Below, in pieces: positions 1 to 12,268 of a DNA stretch of 64,000 nucleotides. How positions within the stretch are numbered: position 1 is the stretch's first letter; each line of letters begins with the position of its first letter. Below the pieces are notes generated by a model, which made no database searches, was not told the origin of the DNA, and was given only the letters and a program-made list of their open reading frames with translations. Source of the stretch: Nephromyces sp. MM_2019. Its lineage: Eukaryota; Apicomplexa; Aconoidasida; Nephromycida. A program made the position numbers and the translations under genes. The DNA is taken from positions 1-64,000 of the forward strand of contig JADHZB010002047.1 of NCBI GenBank assembly GCA_015657535.1, written 5' to 3'.

Positions 1-33
1 CACACACACACAAATACATGCACACACACACAC

Positions 34-3000
34 CTTTGGGATTTGATGCCTTAAGATCCTCAGCTTTCTTATAAACGAACTTAGTATAGACACGAGAAGC
101 TCTCTTCCATCAGTATCATAAGTAACCTTTGCAGAGATGATGTCTGCCATGCCAGCAAGCAGCTTAATCGCCTGGTGATGAGCTTGAAGAGGAAATGATG
201 AATCATGAAGATTTTTCTCAAACATGAAGATGCATTTTCTAAGCAACGGCCACCTCCAAGCAGATATCTCCTTTCTAAAGGCAAAGAATGCTTGGCAAAT
301 CACTATTCCAACAGAAGATCTGTGCACAAAAGGGAAGGGGGGTGAATTTTAGTGGGGAAATTGAGGGGGGTGAATTTTAGTGGGGAAATTGAGGGGGGTG
401 AATTTTAGTGGGGAAATTGAGGGGGGTGAATTTTAGTGGGGAAATTGAGGGGGGTGAATTTTAGTGGGGAAATTGAGGGGGGTGAATTTTAGTGGGGAAA
501 TTGAGGGGGGTGAATTTTAGTGGGGAAATTGAGGGGGGTGAATTTTAGTGGGGAAATTGAGGGGGGTGAATTTTAGTGGGGAAATTGAGGGGGGTGAATT
601 TTAGTGGGGAGAACAACACAAAGGGATAGACTAGAGGGGGTTGCAGCAATTGAGGGGGTCGCAGCAATTGAGGGGGTCGCAGCAATTGAGGGGGATGAGG
701 CTACTTTAATTGGTTGAGGATTCCACGGGGGGGGAGGGCTTTAGCGACGTAAAAAGTCGTGGGGGGTGGTGGAAATAAGCAGTTGCTAGAATAGAGAGAG
801 GCATATTTTTGTAAATTTAATGACTGTGGGAAGTGCAGGACCCGCGTCTCTCTCAGCACATGTAAACATAACGAATGTCAGATACACACAATAGCACACA
901 CACGCAGAAGCAAAGCACACAAAAGTACACACATACAGATGCACACAATAGCACACACGCAAACACATCAAAAATTACCGCAAACTCTCGAAAGCCATTC
1001 TTCCCGGCCCAATCAGAGTCTGCTCATCGAGAAGCAGCTCAAGGTAAGGAAGGAGGTAGGCATGAAGATTGTAGTTGAACAGGCGTTTAATCACCTCAAA
1101 GATATCCTTTCTGATAGCACACACAAGCACAAATTCTAGAAGGAGATGGGGGAATATACATACGTGCACAAAACTCCGCAAAACGCAAACACCCCACAGA
1201 TACAAAGCACACAAGCAGCTCCCCAAAAAGCACACACGCCACATAAACACACATATAAACACACACACCCTGCTAAACCAAACTAACCTCTTCTCAGAAG
1301 CTTCAGGAGGACAAACCCTCAACAGACGAAGGATAACTTGTGGAATCTCCTTCGCATACAATGATAAAACCTCAGTGGTCATCATAGACTCGAATCCACA
1401 CTTTATTAAGTACGAAATGAAGAAGAGGCAGCGAGTTTGAGCAACAACCAAACCTAACGAAGAAGATTGATTATTCTCAATAAACAGCACACACAAGAAA
1501 AAAAATCGAAAGCAGTGTGAAATCCGAGTGTACATACACCTCTTTTTCCCTCAACAAAACCAGGTTTCTCATACAAAATTCAATGATTTTAAGCTTTAAA
1601 AACTGTTGAAAAATCAAAGAGAAGTAGACTAGGAAGTGATTGGTGAATATCTGCTGTGGAAAAAATGAGAAGGCAGCACCGTAGAACTTATGTGAAATAG
1701 AGTGGCACACACAGAGGGAGGATAAAAAAAACAGAGATGAGAGCACACAGAGAGGAGAGAACTCACACACAAGAGCACACACAGATATGAATTCACACAA
1801 ATACCCACAAGCACACAACTCAAACTTTCACAAAGAGAATCAATCAAACAGTATCAAGAACACACTCACTTATCATGACATTTTTGCTTATGAAAGGATT
1901 AGAGTAAGGCGCTTCGATCCGAAGAAACTCTTCCATTGCTGGTAGCATATGAGGCAGGCATCGTATCAGTATATGATTGAAGTTACCAGCCAACACTGCC
2001 ATACACAAAGGCAGCTCAGCAGCAAACTTTAAGGAAATCCTACTGCGAAGTATAAGTTTTTTCTCACTAGGGCAATCCCCTATAAAAAAGCAAGAGATAA
2101 CGCATCAATCAACACACACAGGATACACACAGGATACACACAGGATACACACAAAGATGTGTATTCATAAAAAGAAACTGACGAGCACACACGCATATAT
2201 ATCCATATTTGCATACACATTCAATTACAGAGATACACATGGACACGCACACATGAGGACATATCATAACATACAAACAGATAGACACGGGCAGACACAC
2301 ACATACAGAAGCACACAATAACACACATATAAACACGCAAACAGAAACACACAAATGGCAACACACAGAAACGCATAGAAACATACCCACATACCCACAC
2401 ACGCACACAAACCCCTTTTTACTTCTCACATACCCACACACACCTAAAGGACCCTCGCCATCTGGAGGAGGCCCATTCTTATACATCTCACAGTGAGCTG
2501 CAACAGCATGAGAAATGTAAGCAAAGAAGGGAGAGAAGAACTCCACTATGAAAGGCTCTATCATAGAGTTGCAGCTACGATTCTTATGCACCATCCAGAT
2601 ATCCATCATCATCTTCAAAGCAACTATGGCATTGTCTTCATTGTCTTGCTCTATGGTCTTCATACAAATCTCTAGAACAAACTGCGGAAAACATCCACAC
2701 ACAGAAGAAGGAAAACCTCAATATTTAGCAAAGATAACAGGTAAAAATAGGCGGAAAAAAGCAACTTTGGAGCATGCAGTTATGCAGAGGAAGAAGGAAG
2801 AAAGTTGAAAATCGGGAGATAAATGAGGAGACTTTCAAGGGTGCCGATCCTATAGGAGCCTTAAAACATAAAGAATCTAGAGTTGTAGGAGCTGCAACAC
2901 ACATCCAACAAGCCTATGCAAGCTGGTGCACACACTGAACACTAACTTACACCAACCGTAACACACATCAATCAAACCATACCACCTTATATATGCACAC

Positions 3001-3734
3001 CAATTATCCCCTTAAAAGCAGATTTTCAGCCCACTCACACGCTGATAAAAGCAAACGCAATATACACACAGATACACACACTCACAACTCCAGCTACATT
3101 TTCAAATTCATCCCATTAAACAAAACCGACTGTGCATGAAATAGCTACAGGGCAGCCCTCATTGAAGTAGCAACCAACATAAAATTCTCCTGATATGCCT
3201 CTATAAAATGTTGCAGAGGTTGATGATCACCATATACGACAACAGGAGCATTTAAAAATGCAAAAAACATGAGATTCTCAGGGGTGTACATACACTGAGA
3301 GACTATGCTTCATGCTATCAAACAGAGAGCTTTTGAAATTGATGAACCCCTGATATCAGAAAAGCTTTTAGTATACACTCTTTACGGGAGAAACTCTATT
3401 TGAAGCAAGAAGAGGACAGCTTGCCTTGTTACCTCTCACAATACACAAAAAAGCAAACACACACACACATGCACACAAAGATATATGCCACCAAGTGAAG
3501 GACTAACCGGTGCGTAAGAAGAGAAATCATTTCTACTTCCTAGTTGAGAGAGAAGCTCAAACATCTTCGCTCTCAGCTGTTGAGTTGGGTTGTTGACAAA
3601 TTCAGGAGGAAGTAGTAATTCATGCCTAAAGATGGAGAAGAAGTGCGCCATAAAACAATTGAAATAATCCGATTGATAGACGTTTTCAATCTCAGATTGA
3701 CATTCTTGTAGAAGCTTGATTCTCTGTAAATTAT
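34..3734 (-). CDS. TRA1: Tra1/TRRAP-like HEAT-repeat scaffold, N-terminal exons (3' part outside window)
   Basis: Tra1/TRRAP is the giant pseudokinase scaffold that brings transcription activators to SAGA and NuA4 acetyltransferase complexes in the nucleus. Seven exons are readable on the minus strand: 3734-3508, 2681-2434, 2042-1870, 1653/1650-1540, 1475-1288, 1110-979 and 319-34. Their translations follow the order of the N-terminal HEAT repeats: NNPTQQLRAKMFELL (family PAQQLR..LEI), EICMKTIEQDNEDNAIVALK (family FLETENEENVLICLR), RISLKFAAELPL, RLLRVCPPEASEKRKDIFEV, LLLDEQTLIGPGRMAFESLR (family DESILIGSGYTARETLR), and FEKNLHDSSFPLQAHH. Splice phases agree at every junction except 1870/1653, where the GTGAGT donor gives phase 1 and the acceptor phase 0, so that border is uncertain. 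The last visible exon ends in a phase-0 donor at 33. The start codon is not located; the 5' exons lie above 3735. Identity is from remembered family pattern, without a search. Confidence 0.75.
337..609. repeat. 28-bp minisatellite, ten copies, in a Tra1 intron
   Basis: The unit ggggggtgaattttagtggg followed by gaaattga recurs every 28 bp; the GTGAATTTTAG core appears at 343 and then at 28-bp steps to 595. The copies are almost identical, which suggests recent expansion or homogenisation. The array sits inside the 659-bp intron between the exons at 979-1110 and 34-319, just upstream of that intron's acceptor in the sense direction, where the transcript strand is C- and A-rich. Confidence 0.97.
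643..696. repeat. 18-bp tandem repeat, three copies
   Basis: GCAGCAATTGAGGGGGTC is repeated three times, the last copy ending in AT instead of TC. It lies in the same Tra1 intron as the 28-bp array and shares its AATTGAGGGGG part, so the two arrays probably have a common origin. Confidence 0.93.
855..3480. repeat. CA/TG-rich intron tracts across the Tra1 gene
   Basis: Interrupted CACACA tracts on the plus strand (TGTGTG in the sense of the gene) fill the introns at about 883-960, 1180-1265, 1740-1815, 2115-2450, 2930-3080 and 3450-3480. Exons between them are free of such tracts. The tracts give many false ORFs rich in Cys, Val and Thr/His on either strand. Confidence 0.9.
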
Positions 3735-6110
3735 CTGAGGAAGTAGAGAGAGATTAAGAGGGAGATTAAAGATGATGGAAAAAATGCATTCAAAAAACAT
3801 TATATACATTAAAACAGCATGAATGAGCAGACGACTGGATATGATGCAAACAATTTAGTAAAAACCATCATCATATGCATCAAAATAGCAGGAGAAAAGG
3901 AAGCTCTCAATGAAGCAAAACAACTAGATCAAATAGACAAAAAACTACATTCTTAACTTTCCAGAAAACTGCAAAAAACCAAATCAAACAGACTAAAATA
4001 CATCCGTTTAGAAGCTGCATAAATAAAGTTTTCTTGAAAGTATTCTGCTCCTTATAATCCTTTTTCTTCCTCTGTTACGAATAGATATTTCCTCCTCATA
4101 GCCAACTTTCCCTCCTCTTTCCTCCTCATCTTCAAATTGCCTAAATTTCTCTATCTTGTAGGTGAAGTTTCTCCTCATCTTCATCTTTCATACACATCCT
4201 TCCTCATCTTCATCTTTCATACACATCCTTCCTCATCTTTACCTTTCACACACATTCCTCCTGATCTTCATCTTTCATACACATTCCTCCTGATCTTCAT
4301 CTTTCATACACATCCTTCCTCATCTTCATCTTTCACACACATTCCTCCTGATCTTCATCTTTCATACACATCCTTCCTGATCTTCAAATTTCCTAAATTT
4401 CTCTATCTTCTACGCGACTTTCCTCCTTATCTACTAAGTAAATCCCTTCCTCATCCTCATCTTTCACTCTTTTTCGTTCCTCTTCCCTCATTTCCATTCT
4501 AAGGAAAACAAACCACAATTTTGCAGAAAATGAATGTATATACAGCGTGTCTTCAACCTTCTGTTTCCTGATATAAACGGGAAGCACGAAACAAACGGTT
4601 CCATAACAAGTTTCCAGCATCTGCTGGAACTACGTCAATCGTATCCCCCTGCATCCTGCAAAACGAAGCTCGTGGGCCTTAATAAGACACATACCACATC
4701 CACCACACAGACAACACACACAAAGAAAACGCACACCAAAGCAATCCACATACGCAACACATAAACACACAGCATATCAGCTTTCCACACAAACAGAAAT
4801 GCAAATTCAAAACTACAAATAAAATTACATTGGCTTGATGTATTCTCAAACATACAAAACTCAGACACTCACACAGACACACAAATCACCAGCAAAGAAA
4901 ACCTCAAAATATGCAAAAGAGTACACTAGCTAAATCCCATATAAGCAGGCAAAAAGGCAACAAACACACTGAAAAAAACACACACACTCCCATCAGAAGC
5001 ATAGCATTTCCATACCTTGGAAAGATGAATCTTCAAATCAAAACTAATCAAAAACTAAGCACTACGATAAACCCCCCTCCCAGTGGATTTTCCTAATAAA
5101 TCTGCAAAATTCCAATAGTAAAATGGTCTAAATATTTTCCAAGGATTCGTCTTCAAGCTCCAAACTTTTTCTAATCTGAAAGACGTTCAATGGTTAAACG
5201 AAGTTCTTCCCGATGAAAAACATCAAAAAAGCAAAGCAAACAGAAAACTACTTTTTTACCATCAAAGGGTTCATTTCCCTTTGTGTGTCTGCAAATAAGC
5301 AGCATGTATTTGAATTCGCACACACATACAAGTAAAAAGCAGCGTAAAAAAGTTTGAACACGATTAATTCGTTGAACATCCTTTTAAACAACGAGCAAAC
5401 CCAATATATACAAAGAAAAAGAGGCTAACAAACATATTTTTTGCAGGATTGAGAGAATAGCAACACACGCACCCACATAAACACACACGCAGATACACAC
5501 ATAGACACACACACGCAAACCAATACACATATACCATCCTAGAAAATGCTTCAGAAAGTAGCCCCAATATCAACAGCATCTTCAAGCTTTCAAAGTAAAT
5601 TTTCATTCAAATTTGTAGAGATTCAAACACACAAAATGTAGCACACGCCAGGTAGACATGCTAATCATCAAAAACCAGAGAAAATTGTCTTCACAAGCAA
5701 TTCAAATCCCACATACCAGTGAAACGGTTTGAGAGTGGGTTCCTATACACAGTAAAGCAATAAAACTACTCTCTATCACTTGAACGTCGGGCAGAAAACG
5801 TAAAGTCTCAAGCAAAAAACATCATTTTTTTAGACGAAATTCCTTCTTTGCAAGACGTTCTAATTTAAGAGTTTTTGTGTGTCTCGACGTGTATTGTGCA
5901 GCATGTTGACTGCGTGCTCCTTTGTAGTGAGTTGGTTTTTTGTGTGGGGTTTTGGATGGTTCACTTCCTACACATCGCATCATATGTTTTCCCAGCAGGT
6001 CTGTATTCATGGACAAAGAACATCTTTTTCACATCATCAGAATATGTTTGCAGACAGCTTACTAAGTACTTGAATGCAACGGAGAATCTTCCTCCGCCTT
6101 AAAAAGGCAA
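3735..6110 (-). other. minus-strand exon-like pieces upstream of the Tra1 exons, unassigned
   Basis: The first recognisable Tra1 exon (3734) begins in phase 1, so at least one coding exon must lie upstream. Candidate pieces on the minus strand are about 5809-5718 (contains TLRFLPDVQVIESSFIALL, ending at a GTATGT donor), about 5594-5541 (LKMLLILGLLSEAFSRM before GTATAT) and about 6053-5965 (DDVKKMFFVHEYRPAG, preceded by an AG acceptor). They read like protein, but I cannot place them in Tra1 or prove that they belong together. CA tracts on the plus strand (4684-4770, 4980, 5465-5530) fit minus-strand introns. Confidence 0.35.
4161..4390. repeat. pyrimidine-rich tandem repeat (TTCCTCATCTTCATCTTTCA type)
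   Basis: About eight imperfect copies of a unit near 29-30 bp, TTCCTCATCTTCATCTTTCA plus TACACATCC, alternate between CTCATC and CTGATC variants. A plus-strand ORF of 121 codons through it (4137-4502) is only the repeat read in frame (FIFHTHPSS-like) and is not taken as a gene. Related pyrimidine runs continue to about 4500. Confidence 0.85.
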
Positions 6111-6533
6111 TTTGATGTTCTTGACCCTGAAATCTCAATAACTTCACTCGAGAATAGCATAAATGTATAAGAAACCTCCTGTTTGTACTCTCTGTTTCCT
6201 ACAAAAACCTATACTTTGTGCTCTCTGTTTCCTACGAAAAACCCCCCTCCCTCACACTGTCCACTTCCCAAAAACCCTCCCCCTCTACCACACTCCCCAC
6301 TTCCCACCAAAATTCCCTACTCCAGGCACCCCCCCCACTATTTACAAGCAAACAAAGCGCACACGCATCATACATTACCTCCACAACAGACAAAAACGAT
6401 GGAAAATACCATCAAAAATATTTTTTTAAATCAACAAGAGGCGAAAACAGAGAAACAAACGCAAATTCAACCTTCTTCACAGAAAATCGCAGATAACATC
6501 GAATAAAAGCCTCCAAAAAAGGTGACTTTTTGA

Positions 6534-7020
6534 AGAGTAAAAGGCTAGTTTAACAAGCAAAAGCTTTCTGCCACCCTCTGAAGATGACAATCAGCGAACT
6601 TTTTCATCATTTTTTCACCCTCTTTGTCTTTCATCAGAGGCTTCACATTCTTCAGGTTTTATAAAAGAAGAGGCTGGGCTGCTTTACTTGCTGCAACGCT
6701 TGGAAACAAGCGGCAAACTGAGGCTTCAGGCAGTAGACAGCCGTTTTCCGGAAAGCTTGGAGTGTTCGCGCATCGAAGAGGCGGGAATTTGAATAGAAGG
6801 GGGGTGTTGGGTGTGAGAAGGAAATGTACACACACACACTATTGGGAAGGAATAACAAATTGAATGGAAAGGTGGTGCGCTTAAGATTCTCTAGGATGAG
6901 GAGGGTACACACACATACTATTAGGAAGGAATATCAAATTTTATGGAAGGGTAGTACGCTTAAGATTCTCTAGGATGAGGAGGATACGCACACATACTCT
7001 CTCTAGGAAGTAAATCTTAA
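6534..7020. repeat. 79-bp imperfect tandem duplication in a gene-poor stretch
   Basis: GCTTAAGATTCTCTAGGATG occurs near 6879 and again near 6958. The flanking ACACACACTATTGGGAAGG and ACACACATACTATTAGGAAGG also recur, so a block of about 79 bp is duplicated with scattered changes, with a third partial copy fading out by 7015. No convincing exon was found between 6110 and 7900. A minus-strand stretch at about 6626-6537 (start MKDKEGEKMMKKF, ending in a stop) is open but unassigned. Confidence 0.75.
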
Positions 7021-9190
7021 TAAATGAAAGGAATTAACGGTTCTAAAGGGGTCATAGTATACACACTAGAAATTCCAGTTCTTCCCACTCTCCCGAGTGA
7101 TGCTAGTTTGCAAGCAAAAACCAGTTTTCAGAGGATAACAAACTGTGTGCTACTCAAAGAGAGCAACAAGAGTAACTGGGAAGTGAAAAAATGATTAACC
7201 GAAATGCGTAAAAAACATTACTGGGATGTGGAAAAAATGCTAGCAATGTGAGGAAAACTAGTAGAGGGAGAATCTTTATGAGAAAGAGCCGACATGACGA
7301 GGAAACTAAGAGTAAAATCCTACCAAAAAAGCCGATTGCTTGAACAAACTAGTGACTCGAAGTTGAGAGGATAGCATCTCTCAGTTTTAGAGGAGGAAAT
7401 TTGAGCTCCTAAAAGAGCTTTTTTAGTGTTTTTATTATCAATTTTAAGTAATATAAGATTAGCTTTTACAAAGAGCAGATTCCAGCAAGCTTCCACCCTC
7501 TATTTTCCCACCATCTCTCGTGAATTTTGCTGAAATTTTTCCATTTTTCCATCACTTCTATTACCTCTGAAAACACTCTTTTACCTATAGAACTAACTTT
7601 TTAGAACTCACTTGTTTCATCTGTTTAATCACTTTCTTTAGAAATGAGTGAATATGTGTTTTAGAGGATGTGAAATTTTTTTTAAAATACTAGCTTTACT
7701 AGTTAAGTATTGTGGGTTTACATTTTTCTAACCTACTTGAAGCGGATCTCCGAGATTCTGGTGCATGCGAAGTATAGCGTCTAGACAATAAGGCAGTAGC
7801 AGCTTTAGAAAGTTAAAGAATGCTATTCAGTTTCTGGTTAAAAAGTGTAGAAAAAATCAAAGTGGCTGCGACCTAAGAAGAAACTAAGCTAGTGACCAAC
7901 TAGTGTGTATGTTTGTGCGTTTATTCGAAGCTGTGTTTTTTTTTGTTTAATTTGTTTTTTGCTTTTGTTAATTTGTGTGGGCTTGCCTGAATTTGTGTGT
8001 GTGTGCTTGTTCAAATTCGGGTTTTTTTTGTTTAATTTGTATGTGTCTTTGTTTCAGTTGTGTGTTCCTTTTTTTTTAATTTGTGTTTTTTTTAATTTCA
8101 ATGTCTTGCATGCTTTTTCATGCGGATGTATAAAACAAATTCTCTTCTCAACTGTTGAGAGCTTCTCCTCTTCACTGAGTTAAACCACAATTGCACCAGT
8201 TAAGGCGGCATTTTATCGGGTTTATGGAACTATTCTGAGGATACGAAAGTCTCACCAAGCTGATAAATAGCAAAGTATCGAATACTCTTCACAATGAAGC
8301 ATGAATTAAGAAAATCAAAGTAAAGCGCTGAATTTTGTAGCAAAAACTGCGGTAATATTGGAGTTCCTCTATTATCAAATAAAAGAGGTCCACCAAACGT
8401 TATTGTCTTTGCTGTTCCGCGCTTTTAATGTGGAAAATTTTCCTTGATTTCCACACTTTTAACCAGGAACGCTAGTTTCTATGAAGTCTAAAAAATGTGG
8501 TATAACGTCTAAAAATCTAAATCAGCCCTATACTCGAAGTTACTCACTTTCCCAGCTTTCACGACATCATCCTCGTATATTCGCATATACTCATTTTTCC
8601 ACTAAATTCAGTGCTTTTAATGGTGAACAATATGATCCAATAGTGATAAAACCGTTCGCTCAGAGGCAAGAAAAATTAGCAGCCCATAAAAGCTACGCAC
8701 ACCCTTTAAAAAACATTTTTTTGCAAGAACTTGGGTGTATGCACACTTCAATCGTTGAATTTCCCCCTTTTTTTGTTTTCCGCTTTGTAAGAAGTATGTT
8801 ATTAACTGATACCATAATTTCAACAAATTGCGCTTTTTTTGCATAGTACTAGTTTTCTTATTTCCATTTCATTACGGATAAAAAAGGCATAATTACGCGT
8901 AAATTCAACCTACTGAATAAAATGCCAAACTCGCGCTCTTTTTTGCCTTTCTTTTAAAAAATTTCTCAGGATAAGAGAACCAAGTTTCTTTTCAAAAACA
9001 CTCAAAATTAGCAGATTCTTTCAATAATCATTTATACTAGGCATATCAATTCCTTCACCGTATTCTTATGAATGTCATTATCATGTCATAACAAATTAAA
9101 TTATCAAAAAAACCAGCTAAAAATAGGTGTTGACTAATAACCGCTAAAGTCAAAAAAATGTGCTAACAAGCGCCTCTTTTTTTGAATACT
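7020..9190. other. gene-poor AT-rich stretch with T/G-rich tracts
   Basis: Nothing here is recognisable as a known protein. 7900-8110 is T-rich with repeated TTTGTTTAATTTGT and TGTGTG pieces on the plus strand. An ATG-started plus ORF at 8481-8846 (121 codons, beginning MKSKKCGITSKN) is open, but it has no family resemblance, no splice context and biased composition. I do not call it a gene. Confidence 0.5.
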
Positions 9191-9199
9191 ACATGTTCA

Positions 9200-9255
9200 A
9201 GACTGTTTCTACTTTTGAATTGAATATAGAAGAAATTCAAAAGTAGAAAAAGTCT
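9200..9255. repeat. near-perfect 22-nt inverted repeat (hairpin)
   Basis: Arm 9200-9221, AGACTGTTTCTACTTTTGAATT, pairs with 9234-9255 with one mismatch across 22 positions, around a 12-nt loop. It lies in a gene-free AT-rich stretch. It could fold as a small RNA hairpin or be a relic of a miniature inverted-repeat element; nothing in the sequence decides between these. Confidence 0.9.
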
Positions 9256-9749
9256 TCAAAAGCTGCTAGAGTCGAAAAGCTGCAGACCTACCTAAACAGT
9301 AAGAATACCATAGGCCATCATTTATTTAAAAGAAAAAAAAATCCCTCTGAGACTAGGCAAAATATACGTATACTGCATAGCATCAGGAGCTGTTCAAGTA
9401 TAACACTTGAAAGCTTCTCTAGGTGAAGCTTTTAAGAGAGTAAACCTACTTATTAAGAATCTGCTACTGAAGTTATCTATCAAAAATTCTATCCCTAAAA
9501 GCTTTAGTGAGTAAATTTCAACACTTCCAGTACATAGTGTTTATGCTAGGCTCAGAGTTAAGATTCATGATGGGATGATATTGTATATGGAGGTCTAGTT
9601 CTTCAATGCTTATTTTAAGGAATTTAGTAGAGTTATGAAGGTCTAAAGTGTGTTATGAATGGTATAAAGTAATGCAGGAAAGATGAGTATTTGATGGTTT
9701 GGCTGAGTGATGGTGGGATATTTTTTTGTTTCTAATTTTTCATAGTGAT

Positions 9750-10070
9750 TAGGAGTGTTTTGGGGGTGTTGGTGTGTGGTTATGTGTGGTGTGTTGAGTC
9801 TTTTGTGTCTGGTTGTGTGTGCCTTTCTGAACTAGTAAGTGTTTTTCTGTTTTAGTGTGTTGTTGTATGTGCTATTTTGTGTTATTCTTGTGTTAGTGTT
9901 TACTAGTGTGTGTTTGTGTGCATTTTTCTGTGTTAGCGTGTGTTTTTCTGTGCTAGTGTGTGCTAGGGTGTGCTAGTTTGTGCTAGTGTGTGCTTTTCTG
10001 TGCTTACCTCTGATAGTGTATGTTTTCCTGTGCATGTCCCCGCTAGTGTGTGTTTCTCCCTAACTTTCTC
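9750..10070. repeat. TG-rich tract with TGTGCTAGTG-type short repeats
   Basis: Repeated GTGTGTGCTAG, GTGTGCTAGTTTG and TGTGTTTTTCTGTG units run on the plus strand. The texture matches sense-strand introns of plus-strand genes further right, but no flanking exons were recognised. The ORF at 9970-10167 is an artefact of this tract. From 10070 to 11070 I see no gene. Confidence 0.85.
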
Positions 10071-11073
10071 TCTATGTGTAAGAATATCATCAGAAAAAAT
10101 CTCTACTAAACCTAATACTTCATTTAAAGCATCTTTTCTTACATCTTCTCCAAAATCGGCACCTTAACAACATAAACTATGTTGAGAAAGTGAAAGCATT
10201 CCTCCTTCAAATTTGAAGTCTATTTACCACTAAACAAAATGCTCTTCTCTAAACTTTTCACATTATCCTTTATAATGGGCTATTTCGTGTTTTATTGGTC
10301 ATACAATCTCACGCTCTGTCGTGCGTATGTGCTTCTTATTGCACACGCACAAAAAGTTCTATAACAGCTCAGCAACCTCTAACCAACCAGTCGGCCCAAA
10401 TCTTCTAAAGGAGGGAATCTCCGGAAAATGAGGGAATCACAGGTAAATGAGGAAATTGCCGGAAGTTGAAGGAAGCCCCCCCAAACTGATGGAAACCCCT
10501 TCAAACCCTACAACCGCCGCCAATCCCTACTCCCTCGTCGAGGCCACCAATGCACGAAAAGCTGAGCTGCCGCTGACGAGGCCCACTAACTCCCAAACTC
10601 TGTGTGCTATGATCGCTAACTATTTCCACTTCCCTCCCTTATGATTTCACTTTAACACACACACACATAGAAATTCTCTGCGGCTGCTTACCCCTAAAAC
10701 AGGCAAGTTTGAGTTTATCTCTCCTGTATTCATTTTCAATGATGATCTGCTCTTTTTTTATATACTAAGAAGGGAGTGCTTTCCTCGGTGTTTTACTGTG
10801 ATAAATCACCTCTTCTTTTGGGGGGAAGATGTGCAAAAAATATGCGGCAGCTATGAAATGCATAGTAACGAAGGAAACGTCTAAGAAGTTATTTCATGCA
10901 TTTGCTGCTTATTTGCTTGGAGCGTAACGGTGTTAGATTCTCTCGTTGAAGAGGTACTATGCGAGTTTGAAGGAGAGATTTGCTCTGAGTGGATCATTAT
11001 TGGAGTGTGTGTGATGTGCTACTGGTAGTGGATGGTGAAAAAGGATAGATTTCTCTGATTTACTTTAGACTTT

Positions 11074-12060
11074 TTAATTTGGATTTGAGAGGTTCTCCTT
11101 TATGGTATTTTTCTCCTTTTTTTTTTCTGTACTGTGAGGTGCCCTCTTTTTAGTTCTTCTTCCTCTCCTTTTGTTCATCCTCTTCTTCTTTTTCTTCCTC
11201 TTCTTCTCTCTGTACTGTAAGCTTCTTTCTTTGTACTTCTTCTGCGCTGCGTTCAATTACAACCAAACCGTCGCACCCTTGAAATTGCGGTATTTTCTAA
11301 GTAGTAAATTCCTGATTTTAGGGGCAGTAGGCTGCCGCAAGCCAAAATCTACTGGTATAGCGGCCTTGCCCTCCCCTTTTGGTGAAATGCTGATTGTAGA
11401 AGAAACAAGAAAAAATTAAAACGGTACTCTTTAGATTTAACTGCTTTCGTACTAGAGGAAATTGCAATTTTTTTTAAACTAGCCGATTTGCCTGCAATCT
11501 GATTGGATGCAGAAGCAGTTTCTAAGAAAGGGAGGCCTCTAAAATACGAGGTTTTTGCTGCTTTATGTTGATGGTAAAAGGCAGCTAAGAGAATTTTCCG
11601 CAGAATTTTTTTTCCGAGAAAACTTGAAAGTTTGGCTTTTTTGGCTGATTTAGAAAAAGTTCCAAAGCAGTGTGGAGCTACTTTGGTTGAAATGTGATGA
11701 TCTGCGACGTTTGTGTGCAATCACCCAGAAAGTTTCGTTATTTACTGTAATAGCATCTGTTAAATTAGTGTGTGTAATTTTGTGACTTTTTTTGGAATTC
11801 TTCTTATAAAAACTCCGTGTGAATGTGCTAACCCTTTGTGTGCCCTTATCTTCAATAAAGAAATTCATTGCTGTCTCTGCTTTTATAAAGCAGAATGCTT
11901 TTCGCCCTTCCCTTGTATGTCTTTTGAAGGGGGTTTTTGCATCTTTTGAAGGGTGCGAAACTCGTGTTTTAGTCATTTTCTCCAATTTCACTCGTGAAGC
12001 TTTTAGTTTCTTCACGTTTATATTCTTCATTTGCTTCATTTCCATCTGCGCTTCTTCCAT
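11074..12060 (-). CDS. hypothetical lysine-rich protein(s), weakly supported
   Basis: An ATG-started minus ORF runs from 12060 to 11650 (136 codons, start MEEAQMEMKQMKNINVKKLK, Lys- and Arg-rich, with repeats of the type KMTKTRVSHPSK and FKRHTREGRKAF). A second open frame (11720-11349) overlaps it in another frame and stays basic (SKSAKKAKLSSFLGKKILRK). A third, very basic stretch (11256-11074) has runs such as KKRKKKKKRMNKRRGRR. They could be exons of one nuclear basic protein, but I found no intron that keeps phase. The start at 12060 would be divergent from the plus-strand gene at 12269 across a 209-bp pyrimidine-rich gap. The alternative is that purine-rich DNA simply stays open by chance. 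Confidence 0.3.
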
Positions 12061-12268
12061 TTCCTCCTTCGCTTTACTTCTCCTTCTTCACTCCCCCCAA
12101 ATCTCTCCCTCATCCTTCCCCCCCCTACAGCTGCAGCCCTCTCCCACCCTTGCACTCTCCTTAAAGACCTGCCTCTTCCCTACCGCTCAATCGGCGCGAC
12201 GGGAGCTCCATAAAAGCCCCCCTTCGATGCTTTCCTCTTCTGTCTTCACCAGCTAAAGCTCCGGAAAA

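Noticed and set aside
975..1535. 186-codon minus ORF taken as one gene
   Set aside because: It runs through two Tra1 exons and a TG-rich intron; the Cys/Val-rich middle is intron.
2109..2702. 197-codon minus ORF taken as one protein
   Set aside because: Only 2681-2434 is a Tra1 exon; the rest is TG-rich intron read through.
4137..4502. 121-codon plus ORF (FIFHTHPSS repeats)
   Set aside because: It is a DNA tandem repeat read in frame, with no start context and no family.
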